64,000 nt of DNA. Origin: Actinostola sp. cb2023 (Eukaryota > Cnidaria > Anthozoa > Actiniaria > Actinostolidae). A model generated the notes under the pieces. It was not told the DNA's origin, made no database searches, and worked only from the letters and a program-made list of their open reading frames with translations. The position numbers and the translations under genes were made by a program. Positions 61,301-64,000 of the stretch are shown piece by piece. The stretch is taken from assembly GCA_033675265.1 (NCBI GenBank), contig JAUJYZ010001354.1, forward strand, positions 124,001 through 188,000. The letters run 5' to 3'. Positions within the stretch are counted from its first letter, which is position 1. Each line of letters starts with the position of its first letter.

Positions 61301-62240
61301 ATATTTTTTTCTAGTTGTCTGCCAGCGAGGCTTTATGAAAAAATATCATGGAAGCTATCCCATGATTTTAAGTAGGTATTTGATATATGTGTATTTTAGT
61401 CAAAAGGATCAGAATTTCTGCATATTGCTGTATGATATGATATGATATATGATACAGCAATATGCAGAAATTCTGATCATTTTGACTAAAATACATATAT
61501 ATAAAAAACCTACTTAAAATTATGGGATGGCTACGCTGATATTTTTTCCATAAAGCCTCGCTGGCAGACAACTAGAAAAAAATATCAGCATAACCATCCC
61601 ACAATCTAAAGTAGGTCTTTGATATATATATGTATTTTAGTCAAATGGATCAGAATTTCTGCATATTGCTGTATGATATGATATGATATGATATATATGA
61701 TTATGATTATTATTATTATTATCAGAATGCGAGATTGCACTCAAGTGTCGTAAAAATTATTATAATACTTATTTATGTTGCACGGTTTTAATGGTGTGCA
61801 GACAATGTACCTGTGATCTATATACACTACAATCATTACAATACATAACTTAAGCTTACATGTAAGCTTATGTTATTAAAATGATAAGCATGCATAATTG
61901 TTTAATTAAGTTACATGTACAATGTATATGATAAGTTAACTTTTAGTTATTAAAGCAAGTATTCTATAATAAACGATTTATTTATCTATCTATCTAAATT
62001 TAAGCCTTACATGTAAGCTTATGTAATTATTTTAATTTAATAGAATACTTAAGCTTAACTAATAGAAACCAACAAACATCGTGTTTACCTTTCAGCATTT
62101 GCTTTCATATCCTGAACAAGAAACACCGTTCCAAAGTTGCCACTTCCAAGTCGTTTAATAACGTGATACCTGTTCGCGTACACACGACCGTAATCTTTAG
62201 AGGCATTCCTTCCTTTTGGTATTGATTTGGGTAAAGGCAT
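9511..62240 (-). CDS. NEK11: NEK11-like NIMA-related Ser/Thr kinase, 17 coding exons
   Basis: Span of a spliced gene; exons are listed separately. The joined exons give 592 codons (human NEK11 is about 645 residues). Visible kinase parts: glycine loop GSGNFGTV at residues 32-39, probable ATP-binding Lys55 in CLKEI, HRD at 150-152, DFG at 169-171, activation segment TGTPYYMSPE at 187-196, and domain end near 283. A Lys/Glu-rich coiled-coil-like stretch follows at about 340-383. An acidic block (IPEDAYLAETYY, SDSDDE) resembles the IPEDPLVAEEYY region of human NEK11, and the C-terminus DCFLVDQLLFMEKQ matches DCFEVDQLLYFEEQ. Known NEK11 acts in the G2/M DNA-damage checkpoint, downstream of CHK1 on CDC25A; that role here is by homology. 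All splice phases agree and no frame is broken. An in-frame TGA lies just upstream of the ATG. No canonical poly(A) signal appears close after the stop; the nearest AATAAA on this strand is at 8828-8833. Confidence 0.93.
10141..10417 (-). CDS. NEK11: NEK11 exon 16 (acidic C-terminal region)
   Basis: 277 bases encoding residues 435-525 (Asp434 is completed by its first two bases). It includes DIPEDAYLAETYY, an acidic run with SDSDDE, and EDDFGALVGHLKKAL. These follow the order EIPEDPLVAEEYY, EESDEEEE and SDIEALARCLENVL in human NEK11, which settles the orthology. The acceptor is TTTTCTACAG and the donor AAAAAG|GTATCC. Confidence 0.92.
10829..14490. repeat. 42-bp minisatellite, about 87 units, NEK11 intron 15
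   Basis: The unit contains CACCATCACCCAAGACAGTC followed by AACTGGTACTACATCGATTC. The 42-bp period is a multiple of three, so all frames without a stop in the unit stay open. That explains the long frames at 12427-14592 and 12753-14528. Units near the NEK11 exon 16 side carry GCCACTACAACG or GGTATTATACAACG; later units carry GGTACTACATCG. Confidence 0.97.
14559..14592. repeat. Fragment of the 91-bp repeat beside exon 15
   Basis: CACTGGTCTGCCTCGATTAG followed by TGAATACTATTT matches the middle of the 91-bp unit of intron 14, on the far side of NEK11 exon 15. Confidence 0.8.
14634..14784 (-). CDS. NEK11: NEK11 exon 15 (divergent regulatory segment)
   Basis: 151 bases encoding NQVSLPWVDEHPDVF to TIATNKA (residues 384-433) plus one base. 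The acceptor is TGTTTAACAG and the donor AGCAG|GTAAAG. I see no counterpart in human NEK11. It is kept because the frame is open, the splice sites are good and the one-base overhang completes Asp434 with exon 16. Units of the 91-bp repeat lie on both sides of it. Confidence 0.83.
14824..15995. repeat. 91-bp satellite, about 13 units, NEK11 intron 14
   Basis: The unit contains ACCACTGGTCTGCCTCGATT, TGAATACTATTTGAAGACTAG and TTGTTATTTATGTACAG. Units are very similar to each other, with a few indels and one internal duplication near 14950. It starts 40 bases upstream of exon 15's acceptor. Confidence 0.96.
16306..16369 (-). CDS. NEK11: NEK11 exon 14 (end of coiled coil)
   Basis: 64 bases encoding QFMANQGNEAQEQ to HKKKQ (residues 363-383). 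The acceptor is TTGGTTGTTAG and the donor AACAG|GTAAGG. Intron 13, at 75 bases, is the shortest in the gene. Its sequence is weakly conserved; phase agreement on both sides is the main support. Confidence 0.82.
16445..16501 (-). CDS. NEK11: NEK11 exon 13 (coiled coil)
   Basis: 57 bases encoding DKLKLRKMQRADEEAEKI (residues 344-361). It matches ERMRLRKLQAADEKARKL of human NEK11 and is a charged helical segment. The acceptor is TTTCTGTTGCAG and the donor ATAAA|GTATGA. Confidence 0.9.
16502..17368. other. NEK11 intron 12, no array
   Basis: Unique-looking intron. The stretch 16584-16650 (GCAGGATTCACTCGTGCC) has a relative at 63780-63850, so it is a dispersed repeat fragment. Nothing else is recognised. 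Confidence 0.5.
17369..17455 (-). CDS. NEK11: NEK11 exon 12 (linker into coiled coil)
   Basis: 87 bases encoding STERPVTCSG to EEYERPMTP (residues 315-342). The acceptor is GTTTATTTCAG and the donor CCATT|GTAAGT. The end of the exon plus exon 13 gives RPMTPLDKLKLRKMQ, resembling KMTPRERMRLRKLQ in human NEK11. Confidence 0.87.
17484..18121. repeat. 82-bp satellite, about 8 units, NEK11 intron 11
   Basis: The unit contains ACCAACAAATAGCCAACAAA, CGTGATATGTG and CCATTCATTACCAAAGTATT. It nearly fills the 722-base intron between exons 12 and 11. The minus-strand frames over it are spurious. Confidence 0.95.
18178..18260 (-). CDS. NEK11: NEK11 exon 11 (post-kinase linker)
   Basis: 83 bases encoding RLSLQMQGKLNSS to GPISSP (residues 287-313). 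The acceptor is GTCTTCACAG and the donor CCAAG|GTAATC. Both phases fit exons 10 and 12 exactly, so it joins exon 10 across a 17.8-kb intron. The linker itself is poorly conserved, so the call rests on splice sites and phase. Confidence 0.82.
18316..18356. repeat. Short piece of the 24-bp satellite left of the inverted repeat
   Basis: About one and a half 24-bp units (ATTATAGGATACTGTAGATC) sit just before the left end of the inverted-repeat element, so satellite sequence lies on both sides of it. Confidence 0.85.
18367..21934. mobile_element. 3.6-kb inverted-repeat element, NEK11 intron 10
   Basis: Begins CCATATTATTCCGACTTG and ends with the inverse. The left arm, about 18367-19720, and right arm, about 20668-21934, are inverted copies over more than 1.2 kb; the central spacer is about 0.95 kb. 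Arms differ by small indels. The left arm has a local tandem expansion of GCCCTTTTGATTAGGGATTA (19325-19440) that the right arm lacks. Frames such as 19000-19236 and 21159-21401 show no known domain. I see no transposase, so this is a non-autonomous foldback element or a local inverted duplication. Confidence 0.8.
21935..35990. repeat. 24-bp satellite, about 585 units (14 kb), NEK11 intron 10
   Basis: Head-to-tail units with core TACTGTAGATCAGGGA followed by TTATAGGA. Two variants dominate: GATTATAG (main form to about 30 kb) and GAGTATAG (frequent from about 30 kb on). GGTACTGTAGTAGATC longer units cluster at 34.8-36.0 kb. The array stops about 50 bases from NEK11 exon 10. There are no spacers, so it is not a CRISPR-type array. 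Confidence 0.97.
36043..36121 (-). CDS. NEK11: NEK11 exon 10 (kinase subdomain XI)
   Basis: 79 bases encoding LLSKDPSKRPNGSEILKNEF to NMK (residues 261-286). It holds the invariant Arg of subdomain XI in SKRP. The acceptor is CCAATCTAG and the donor ATGAAA|GTAAGT. Downstream, only about 50 bases separate it from the 14-kb 24-bp satellite. Confidence 0.92.
36822..37531. mobile_element. DNA transposon remnant, 710 bp, NEK11 intron 9
   Basis: TIRs TAAGGCCCGTTTCATACGTC and, at the right, the inverse of CTAAGGCCTGTTTCATACGT. Subterminal repeats of GTCGTGCCGAACCTAAT and GATTCAGACGTCG recur in both orientations. No transposase and no convincing target duplication. Confidence 0.75.
37532..38222. other. 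Intron 9 stretch with degenerate CCCTAA runs
   Basis: Irregular AACCCTAACCCTAG-like runs at 37595-37730 and paired CACGTGAC sites at 37588 and 37750. No gene. The 38048-38263 frame lies in retroelement-like sequence leading into the tail at 38223. Confidence 0.5.
38223..38310 (+). mobile_element. Non-LTR retroelement 3' tail with hairpin, copy 2
   Basis: GAGGGCCACTTATTTATCAG, closing ACCCTC at 38263-38268, then TAAATAAAG and a (TTA)n tail. Confidence 0.65.
38656..38692. repeat. (AAT)n microsatellite, likely inverted retroelement tail
   Basis: About 12 AAT units followed by GTCTTTATTAAAA. Read on the minus strand this is AATAAAGAC-(ATT)n, the same tail type as the plus-strand copies. Confidence 0.7.
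39137..39228 (-). CDS. NEK11: NEK11 exon 9 (helix G region)
   Basis: 92 bases encoding SLMGIMYKIVEGEPPKL to LQHLYE (residues 230-259) plus AG of Arg260. The acceptor is GTTTTGCAG and the donor GAAAG|GTATAT. MYKIVEGEPPKL matches LKIVEGDTPSL of human NEK11. Confidence 0.92.
39229..40679. other. NEK11 intron 8, no array
   Basis: Holds a plus-strand AATAAAG-(TTA)n tail at about 39488-39515. I found no tandem array and no recognisable coding sequence. Confidence 0.5.
40680..40737 (-). CDS. NEK11: NEK11 exon 8 (helix F)
   Basis: 58 bases encoding SLGAVLYEICNLEHPFQGQ (residues 211-229), the hydrophobic helix F after KSDIW. The acceptor is TATTTTGCAG and the donor GACAG|GTGAG. It aligns with SLACILYEMCCMNHAFAGS of human NEK11. 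Confidence 0.93.
40758..41420. repeat. 45-bp minisatellite, about 15 units, NEK11 intron 7
   Basis: The unit contains GGTATGACTGGTTGTCAAGG and GTCAGTAATAAGAGTAACA. It fills almost the whole 701-base intron, about 20 bases from each neighbouring exon. The period is divisible by three, so frames on both strands are open by chance. Confidence 0.96.
41439..41565 (-). CDS. NEK11: NEK11 exon 7 (DFG to KSDIW)
   Basis: 127 bases encoding DFGISRILMG, TFTGTPYYMSPEVL and KSDI (residues 169-209), plus TG of Trp210. This holds the magnesium-binding DFG, the activation loop and the APE-equivalent SPE. The acceptor is GATTTCAG and the donor ATCTG|GTAGGC. The 45-bp array starts about 20 bases after the donor. 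Confidence 0.94.
42085..42152 (+). mobile_element. SINE/LINE-type 3' tail
   Basis: AAATAGCGCTATATAAATTG followed by (ATT)n, a common 3' tail type of invertebrate retroposons. A related antisense fragment (TATATAGTGCTTGTCCATAG) is at 1431-1450. Confidence 0.45.
42150..42620 (+). pseudogene. Broken Ty3/Gypsy-type integrase fragment
   Basis: One frame at about 42190-42360 matches the integrase core (EVMISDKGPKYF, FAKAWCFKRIISSPHSSNSE), where SDNGPQF and SSPxYPQSNG are usual. Downstream similarity (LLMNRHLRMSLPS) continues in a different frame, so the copy is frameshifted. The DDE glutamate region is degraded. No LTRs, reverse transcriptase or gag are seen. It is an old, inactive retroelement piece in NEK11 intron 6. 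Confidence 0.72.
42621..42954. other. AT-rich simple sequence and spacer in intron 6
   Basis: TAATATTAATTAATAATATT-like runs at 42636-42696, then unique sequence up to the 93-bp array. No gene. Confidence 0.6.
42955..48112. repeat. 93-bp satellite, about 55 units, NEK11 intron 6
   Basis: The unit contains ACACAATCTGGACGAATCAT, AAATACCTTGCAGTCACATG and CTGCCAGAGACACAAGATGG. Some units carry an extra ACTTACAGTAATG and are about 102 bp. The period is a multiple of three, so open frames of up to 441 codons on both strands are by-products. Two neighbouring 1.24-kb blocks (about 44650-45850 and 45890-47090) are near-identical. Confidence 0.97.
48150..48184 (-). CDS. NEK11: NEK11 exon 6, 35-nt microexon before DFG
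   Basis: 35 bases encoding NIFLKNNVIKL (residues 157-167). The acceptor is CTCATTGCTAG and the donor TTAG|GTAAGTAT. The last G joins GT of exon 7 to give Gly168 just before DFG. It aligns with NVFLKNNLLKIG of human NEK11. The 93-bp array of intron 6 begins about 40 bases beyond its donor. Confidence 0.9.
48423..48452 (-). CDS. NEK11: NEK11 exon 5, 30-nt microexon with HRD
   Basis: Only 30 bases, yet it carries the catalytic loop RVLHRDLKT with the catalytic Asp152. The acceptor is AAATTATAG and the donor ACAAG|GTAAG. Phases are 2 in and 2 out. The overhang AG joins exon 6 as Arg156. Without it the kinase would lose its catalytic base, so it must be constitutive in an active isoform. Confidence 0.9.
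48715..49612. repeat. 39-bp minisatellite, about 23 units, NEK11 intron 4
   Basis: The unit contains ATGTTACAATACTAGTAAAA and CTGTACAGTATTAGAGAGT. Each unit holds the palindrome ACTGTACAGT. It is interrupted at 49613 by a foldback and resumes at 50977 for about one unit. Confidence 0.96.
49613..50976. mobile_element. Young 1.36-kb foldback transposon in the 39-bp array
   Basis: Arms of about 475 bases (49613-50088 and 50502-50976) start CAAGGGCGCTAGGACAAAGA and show only a few mismatches. A further inner match (GTTTATAGTGAAGAT region) lies after a gap. GTATTAG stands at both edges (49606-49612 and 50977-50983), a 7-bp target duplication within a repeat unit. No transposase. The frame at 49994-50215 has no known domain. 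Confidence 0.85.
50977..51020. repeat. Resumed end of the 39-bp minisatellite
   Basis: GTATTAGAGAGTATGTTACA and the following bases continue the unit cut by the foldback at 49612. Confidence 0.9.
51043..51233. mobile_element. Pogo/Tigger-like MITE, 191 bp
   Basis: TIRs CAATCAAACCTCTATTAAGC and the inverse of CAGTCAAACCTCTATTATGC, with TA on both sides (51041-51042 and 51234-51235). CAGTNAAACCTC ends are typical of pogo-like elements. The inside repeats TATTAAGCGGTC. Non-coding. Confidence 0.8.
51247..51365 (-). CDS. NEK11: NEK11 exon 4 (helices D-E)
   Basis: 119 bases: 39 codons plus two bases (residues 107-145), GGDLNEKI to VQSMHQ. The acceptor is TTGATTAG and the donor AAAA|GTAAGT. The residue pattern around AWFIQIVLAVQSMH matches EWFIQLLLGVDYMH of human NEK11. 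The trailing AA joins the first A of exon 5 as Lys146. Intron 3 upstream is only 119 bases. Confidence 0.92.
51489..51569 (-). CDS. NEK11: NEK11 exon 3 (beta4-beta5, hinge)
   Basis: A phase 0/0 exon of 27 codons (residues 80-106), LNHPNIVKFLDSF to IVTEYCE. This covers the strand before the hinge and the gatekeeper region. The acceptor is TTATTTGTAG and the donor GTGAG|GTACAT. It aligns with LDHPAIVKF to ITEYCE of human NEK11. Confidence 0.93.
51790..52925. repeat. 71-bp satellite made of NEK11 exon 2 plus its donor, about 16 units
   Basis: On the minus strand each unit reads TGTTTCTTACAAG, then 45 bases of exon 2 (GATGAAACTGTTGATGCTAT ... TTATTATCCAAC), then GTAAGTAGACAG. Units are nearly identical, with variants such as GTAGGTAG, CTTAAGTTG and CTCGTAGC (plus strand). 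The array runs directly into the real exon at its right end. Confidence 0.96.
52882..52966 (-). CDS. NEK11: NEK11 exon 2 (ATP-binding Lys, helix C)
   Basis: The acceptor CAAACAG precedes the exon and the donor CCAAC|GTAAGTAG follows it. It encodes KCLKEIYVGEL through AKLLSN (residues 52-79), aligning with LKVLKEISVGEL to AQLLSK of human NEK11. Its 3' 45 bases and its donor are the source of the 71-bp tandem array that starts immediately downstream in intron 2. Confidence 0.93.
53398..54533. repeat. 33-bp minisatellite, about 34 units, NEK11 intron 1
   Basis: Plus-strand unit CACCCCATCACCACTACCAC then CATTCCCACCACT; almost free of G. The minus (NEK11 sense) strand is G-rich with GGGGTGAGTGG in most units. 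The His/Pro and Gly/Ser frames over it are spurious. Confidence 0.96.
54534..55316. other. Intron 1 sequence leading to a retroelement tail
   Basis: Two loosely related stretches near 54730-54860 and 54890-55000 share CATGCTA...AACAACT...GGTTCACACA-like motifs. The last 200 bases look like a non-LTR 3' UTR. No gene. Confidence 0.45.
55317..55397 (+). mobile_element. Non-LTR retroelement 3' tail with hairpin, copy 3
   Basis: GAGGGCCACTTGTTTGTTAG, closing ACCCTC at 55356-55361, then TAAATAAAGAC and (TTA)n. Confidence 0.65.
55612..56075. repeat. 79-bp tandem repeat, about 6 units, NEK11 intron 1
   Basis: The unit contains GATATATTAGCCAATGACCT, AAGTGATCAATG and ACGTCAAGATGACGT. The last is an inverted pair of TGACG half-sites. 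Units are nearly identical. Confidence 0.95.
56636..56713 (-). mobile_element. tRNA-like sequence, probable SINE head
   Basis: On the minus strand ATGGCATAGTTGGTTAATGC fits a pol III A box with D loop, and GAGTTCGAGTCCC fits a B box. The acceptor and T stems do not pair well, so it is not a working tRNA; a tRNA-derived SINE or pseudogene is more likely. Confidence 0.55.
56820..57010 (+). other. Possible degraded coding stretch
   Basis: ATGGCGGATCACGAACCATG opens a 13-codon frame ending in TAA. About 60 bases later another frame reads LEDKVYEKAKKFLNRQSVPP. Together they look like remains of a protein inside the foldback element. I do not recognise the family. Confidence 0.2.
57236..57436. repeat. 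Three tandem copies of a 65-75-bp repeat
   Basis: Each contains GTAGAACGAAGCAGCTTGTA, TTCACGTCAACACGTACTCG and TGTCTTGCTCT. Confidence 0.85.
57465..58080. repeat. 64-bp repeat with telomere-like motif, about 10 units
   Basis: The unit contains AATACTAACCCTAAACCTAA, CCCCAAGGTACTTCATGATT and AAAATACAAAGTCTTCCCC. The CCCTAAACCTAA part resembles a telomere repeat but occurs once per 64 bp among unrelated sequence, so this is an interstitial minisatellite. Confidence 0.95.
58561..58640 (+). mobile_element. Non-LTR retroelement 3' tail with hairpin, copy 4
   Basis: GTGGGCCAAATTGGAAACCA, closing CCCAC at 58612-58616, then AAAATAAATAGAGGTTATTT. It has the same layout as copies 1-3 with one swapped stem pair. 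Confidence 0.6.
58688..60007. repeat. (GATAT)n array, about 1.3 kb, NEK11 intron 1
   Basis: GATAT pentamers with scattered GATATAT heptamers. The minus-strand frame of 465 codons repeats Tyr-His-Ile-Ile-Ser and is an artefact of the pentamer. Strong hairpin or slippage potential. Confidence 0.97.
60086..60671. mobile_element. TIR element with a short coding exon
   Basis: Ends TTATTCAAACTGAATACACTG and, at 60649-60669, the inverse of TTATTCAAACTTCATACACTG. The minus strand carries the frame at 60381-60530. GATAT repeats begin right after the right end. About 586 bp. Confidence 0.6.
60381..60530 (-). CDS. Small 49-codon ORF or first exon in a TIR element
   Basis: ATG at 60530-60528 in a good context (GTGTCATGGCGG). 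The frame reads MAAVDPHDKDRFNQLAKEE, then IDEIIAGAQPKTTVRQTRC, and reaches TAA at 60383-60381. A usable donor ATGAAAG|GTAAAA lies at about 60399, so it may be a first exon whose partners were lost. The RF-x-x-L-x-x-E-E-I/L-x-x-I/L pattern, followed by a Thr/Arg-rich stretch, recalls the N-terminus of DUF3504/Crypton-derived proteins. That is a weak resemblance and not a firm assignment. Confidence 0.4.
   Translation of the reverse strand: MAAVDPHDKDRFNQLAKEEIDEIIAGAQPKTTVRQTRCGVSVMKGKKRT
60718..60937. mobile_element. TA-flanked palindromic MITE, copy 1
   Basis: About 220 bp with arms of roughly 80 bases (CAGCAATATGCAGAAATTCT ... CTACTTAAAATTATGGGATG) and a loop reading TTTTCTAGTCGTCTGCCAGC. 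TA and GATAT repeats flank both ends, as in mariner/pogo-type elements. Confidence 0.85.
60968..61185. mobile_element. TA-flanked palindromic MITE, copy 2
   Basis: Same family and loop orientation as copy 1. Its arms pair better near the centre (GATGGCTACGC against GCTTAGCCATC). Confidence 0.85.
61226..61431. mobile_element. TA-flanked palindromic MITE, copy 3
   Basis: Same family and loop orientation. A deletion of about 14 bases in the left arm removes part of ATACATATATATCAAA. Confidence 0.85.
61454..61672. mobile_element. TA-flanked palindromic MITE, copy 4, loop reversed
   Basis: Same arms, but the loop reads AAAGCCTCGCTGGCAGACAA, the reverse complement of the loop in copies 1-3. Confidence 0.85.
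62089..62240 (-). CDS. NEK11: NEK11 exon 1 (start codon, glycine loop)
   Basis: Starts at ATG 62240-62238, with A at -3 and an in-frame TGA two codons upstream. It encodes residues 1-50 plus two bases of codon 51, from MPLPKSIPKG to the nucleotide-binding loop LGSGNFGTVFLV. The donor GAAAG|GTAAAC lies at 62088-62087. The two-base overhang AG joins the A of exon 2 to give Arg51. Confidence 0.93.
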
Positions 62241-62760
62241 TATTCACAATAACATGATCGTATACTCAGTCGCCATGCACGACACACCAGTCCATAATAT
62301 GCACCTATACCCACCACAGGGAACCCAACCACTACTCAAGCTGTGTTGAAAAACTGAATAAAATTCTTCACATCTGGACTGAATTTCAGGTCATTTTAAA
62401 CCTACTATACCGTAGCCTCCCCCGCAGGCTTTTTTAGGGGCCGTCACGGGACCAGGGTAGTATTTTTTTTAAAGAGGAAAATACCCAATAGTTTTTTAAA
62501 AAGTGCTGAAATTCAGTCCAGGTGTGAATAATGCATAGAAAAGACACTGTGTTAGTCTAGGTAAACTTTATTCAGAATTTTCAGAGAAATCGTGACTGAA
62601 GACAATTCTTCGTATTTTTCTCCGTCTTCTCCGTATAAAATATTAATAGGCAATTCTTCCCTAAACCTTAGTGGTGGTCGGTGGGCGTGTAGAAATTGTA
62701 CCGACCGAACTATATATTGCCGCGGGCTTCCTGTGGCAGGTTCTTCACAGCGAACAAGAA
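62241..62760. promoter_or_regulatory. Shared NEK11-DCTN6 bidirectional promoter interval
   Basis: The two genes are divergent, with 520 bases between their start codons, so both 5' UTRs and promoters must lie here or overlap. A foldback element fills 62367-62528. A CT-rich stretch with no clear TATA box lies nearer DCTN6. The arrangement suggests shared regulation; this is inference from spacing only. Confidence 0.55.
62367..62528. mobile_element. Foldback MITE inside the shared promoter
   Basis: 23-base terminal inverted repeats, TTCACATCTGGACTGAATTT at the left and AAATTCAGTCCAGGTGTGAA at the right (one mismatch). The core is GC-rich, with a short hairpin between GCCTCCCCCGCAGGC and neighbouring bases. 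No coding capacity. Confidence 0.7.
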
Positions 62761-63321
62761 ATGAAAATGTCGTCGTCTCGATCACAGACGCCAAGAAAAA
62801 TCAAAATAGGGGCGGGTTCTGTAGTTTGTCAAGAAGTAGAAATCAAAGGAGAAGTTATAATTGGATCTAAAACAGTTATCCATCCCAAAGCTCGCATTAT
62901 TGCCGAGGCTGGACCTATTTTCATCGGAGACAATAACTTGATCGAAGAACAAGCCACCATCATTAACCCAAGCTCGAAAGAAGAAGACGAAGAAGCTGGA
63001 GAAAAAATCGTAATGACCATTGGAAATCACAATGTATTTGAAGTTGGTTGTCATTGTGAAGCGGTCAAGGTGGGAGACAACAATATTCTTGAAGCCAAGA
63101 GTAAAATCGGTCGTCATACCATGCTTTCGCATGGGTGTGTAATAGGAGCGAAATGTGAAGTTACCTCACAAGAAACTATCCCTGAAAACACTGTTATTTA
63201 TGGACAGAGTTGTAGTCGTAGAATCCAAGCAGATCGACCCGTACCTCAAACATTACAACTGGACTTTTTAACCAAGATTTTACCAAACTATCATCATTTG
63301 AAGAAATCAAGTCGATCGTAA
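62761..63321 (+). CDS. DCTN6: Dynactin subunit 6 (p27), single exon
   Basis: 186 codons, close to the human length of 190. Dynactin subunit 6 pairs with subunit 5 in the pointed-end complex of dynactin, which helps dynein bind cargo and membranes. The protein is a left-handed beta helix. Repeated turns of the I-G type are visible: IGAG near 16, IGSK near 34, IGDN near 55, IGNH near 87, VGDN near 104, IGRH near 117 and IGAK near 128. Family blocks [44 protein letters not shown] and [19 protein letters not shown] are intact. I chose ATG 62761 because an in-frame TAA lies at 62662-62664 and no earlier in-frame ATG follows it; 62767 is an alternative. The C-terminus stops at KKSSRS and lacks the short Thr-Pro-containing tail of the human protein. 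There is no intron. Confidence 0.95.
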   Translation: MKMSSSRSQTPRKIKIGAGSVVCQEVEIKGEVIIGSKTVIHPKARIIAEAGPIFIGDNNLIEEQATIINPSSKEEDEEAGEKIVMTIGNHNVFEVGCHCEAVKVGDNNILEAKSKIGRHTMLSHGCVIGAKCEVTSQETIPENTVIYGQSCSRRIQADRPVPQTLQLDFLTKILPNYHHLKKSSRS

Positions 63322-63493
63322 ATTGAACGTACACTAACACAGTGCATGCAGTAAAGTGTATAAAAATACATATAAAGGTTAATATTGGAATGCATCAGGG
63401 TTGTTTTTGTTCATTGTAAAAGTCATAACTAAATGTAAGTATTACAAGAGTATATTATATTTAGCAAAAATTCATGTTCAACATGTAACAGCT

Positions 63494-63499
63494 AATAAA
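63494..63499 (+). promoter_or_regulatory. Candidate DCTN6 poly(A) signal
   Basis: Canonical AATAAA, 173 bases after the DCTN6 stop codon and on the same strand. No cleavage site can be seen directly. Confidence 0.5.
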
Positions 63500-63589
63500 T
63501 AAGAAATCTTACATCGACTGTCTGTATACATGTGGTACCACGGGTCTACATCTACGGTACAAAGGGGGATACCCATCACTGCAAGACAT

Positions 63590-63607
63590 CGGGGGGGGGG
63601 GGGGGGG
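63590..63607 (+). repeat. Poly-G tract of 18
   Basis: Uninterrupted G run after CATC and before ATAAAATAAA, about 270 bases past DCTN6. The length may be unstable in sequencing. Confidence 0.85.
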
Positions 63608-64000
63608 ATAAAATAAAATACAGGGGATATCTAATATATATAGATACATAATAAAATTACTAGTACTATTAAGGACAGGAGGGGAAGAGGAGAGGGGAAA
63701 GGAGGGGTGAGCCTACTAGGAACCCCTAGAATTTTTATATCGCTCCACTTTGATATCATAATAAACTAGACCCTGTCGGCAGGGTTCACTCGTGCCCTGG
63801 TGCCGGATTGAACCAGTACTGCTAAGGACCAGAGTAGAATTGGGATCCCTGTGGAAGTGTCAGTGTGGGGGCTTTCTCAGTATATCACCGTCCTGAATTC
63901 CTGAAAATTTGAATAACAATAGTTCATATTGTTGTATGCCTCGTTCTACAAAGAGTTCTTGATTTGAATAACAAAATGTTTTTCAGGATAGTGATATATT
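63608..64000. other. Right edge, dispersed repeat fragment
   Basis: A purine-rich GGAGGGGAAGAGGAGAGGGG patch, then 63775-63890 with GCAGGGTTCACTCGTGCC and GGGATCCCTGTGG. Both are shared with NEK11 intron 12 (16584 and 16748). No gene seen. Confidence 0.5.

Noticed and set aside
62671..62760. Upstream extension of DCTN6 from a GTG codon
   Set aside because: No ATG in this part and family alignment begins after 62761; an in-frame TAA lies just upstream.

Overview
The window is eukaryotic and metazoan: about 37% GC by eye, GT-AG introns, a vertebrate-like kinase split into 17 exons, and dense minisatellites, foldback transposons and 3' tails of non-LTR elements. No genus can be named from the sequence. 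The repeat types and frequent TACATGTA motifs fit a marine invertebrate such as a sponge, cnidarian or lophotrochozoan, but that is inference.

Two protein genes can be supported. The larger is a complete minus-strand NEK11-type NIMA-related kinase running from ATG at 62240 to the stop at 9511-9513. I rebuilt it from 17 exons totalling 1,779 coding bases (592 codons plus stop). Every exon has GT-AG borders and all 16 junction phases agree. The second is a single-exon plus-strand dynactin subunit 6 (DCTN6) gene at 62761-63321. It sits head to head with NEK11, about 520 bases from ATG to ATG, and a small foldback element lies inside that shared promoter interval.

Most of the 52.7-kb NEK11 locus is not coding. 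Eight of its 16 introns hold a tandem array, and each array has its own period and sequence: intron 1 (33, 79, 64 and 5 bp), intron 2 (71 bp), intron 4 (39 bp), intron 6 (93 bp), intron 7 (45 bp), intron 10 (24 bp, about 14 kb), intron 11 (82 bp), intron 14 (91 bp) and intron 15 (42 bp). Together they make up about 31 kb. The long open frames on these arrays come from periods divisible by three and are not genes. The 71-bp array is a multiplied piece of NEK11 exon 2, including its 5' splice site.

Mobile DNA fills much of the rest. There is a 3.6-kb inverted-repeat element next to the 24-bp satellite, a young 1.36-kb foldback with a 7-bp target duplication, and a pogo-like MITE. Four copies of a TA-flanked palindromic MITE lie in GATAT repeats. 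A broken Ty3/Gypsy integrase, a TIR element carrying a short coding exon, and four 3' tails sharing a covarying hairpin are also present. The left 9.5 kb, downstream of NEK11, holds a 41-bp array and at least six foldback elements, with no gene I can recognise.
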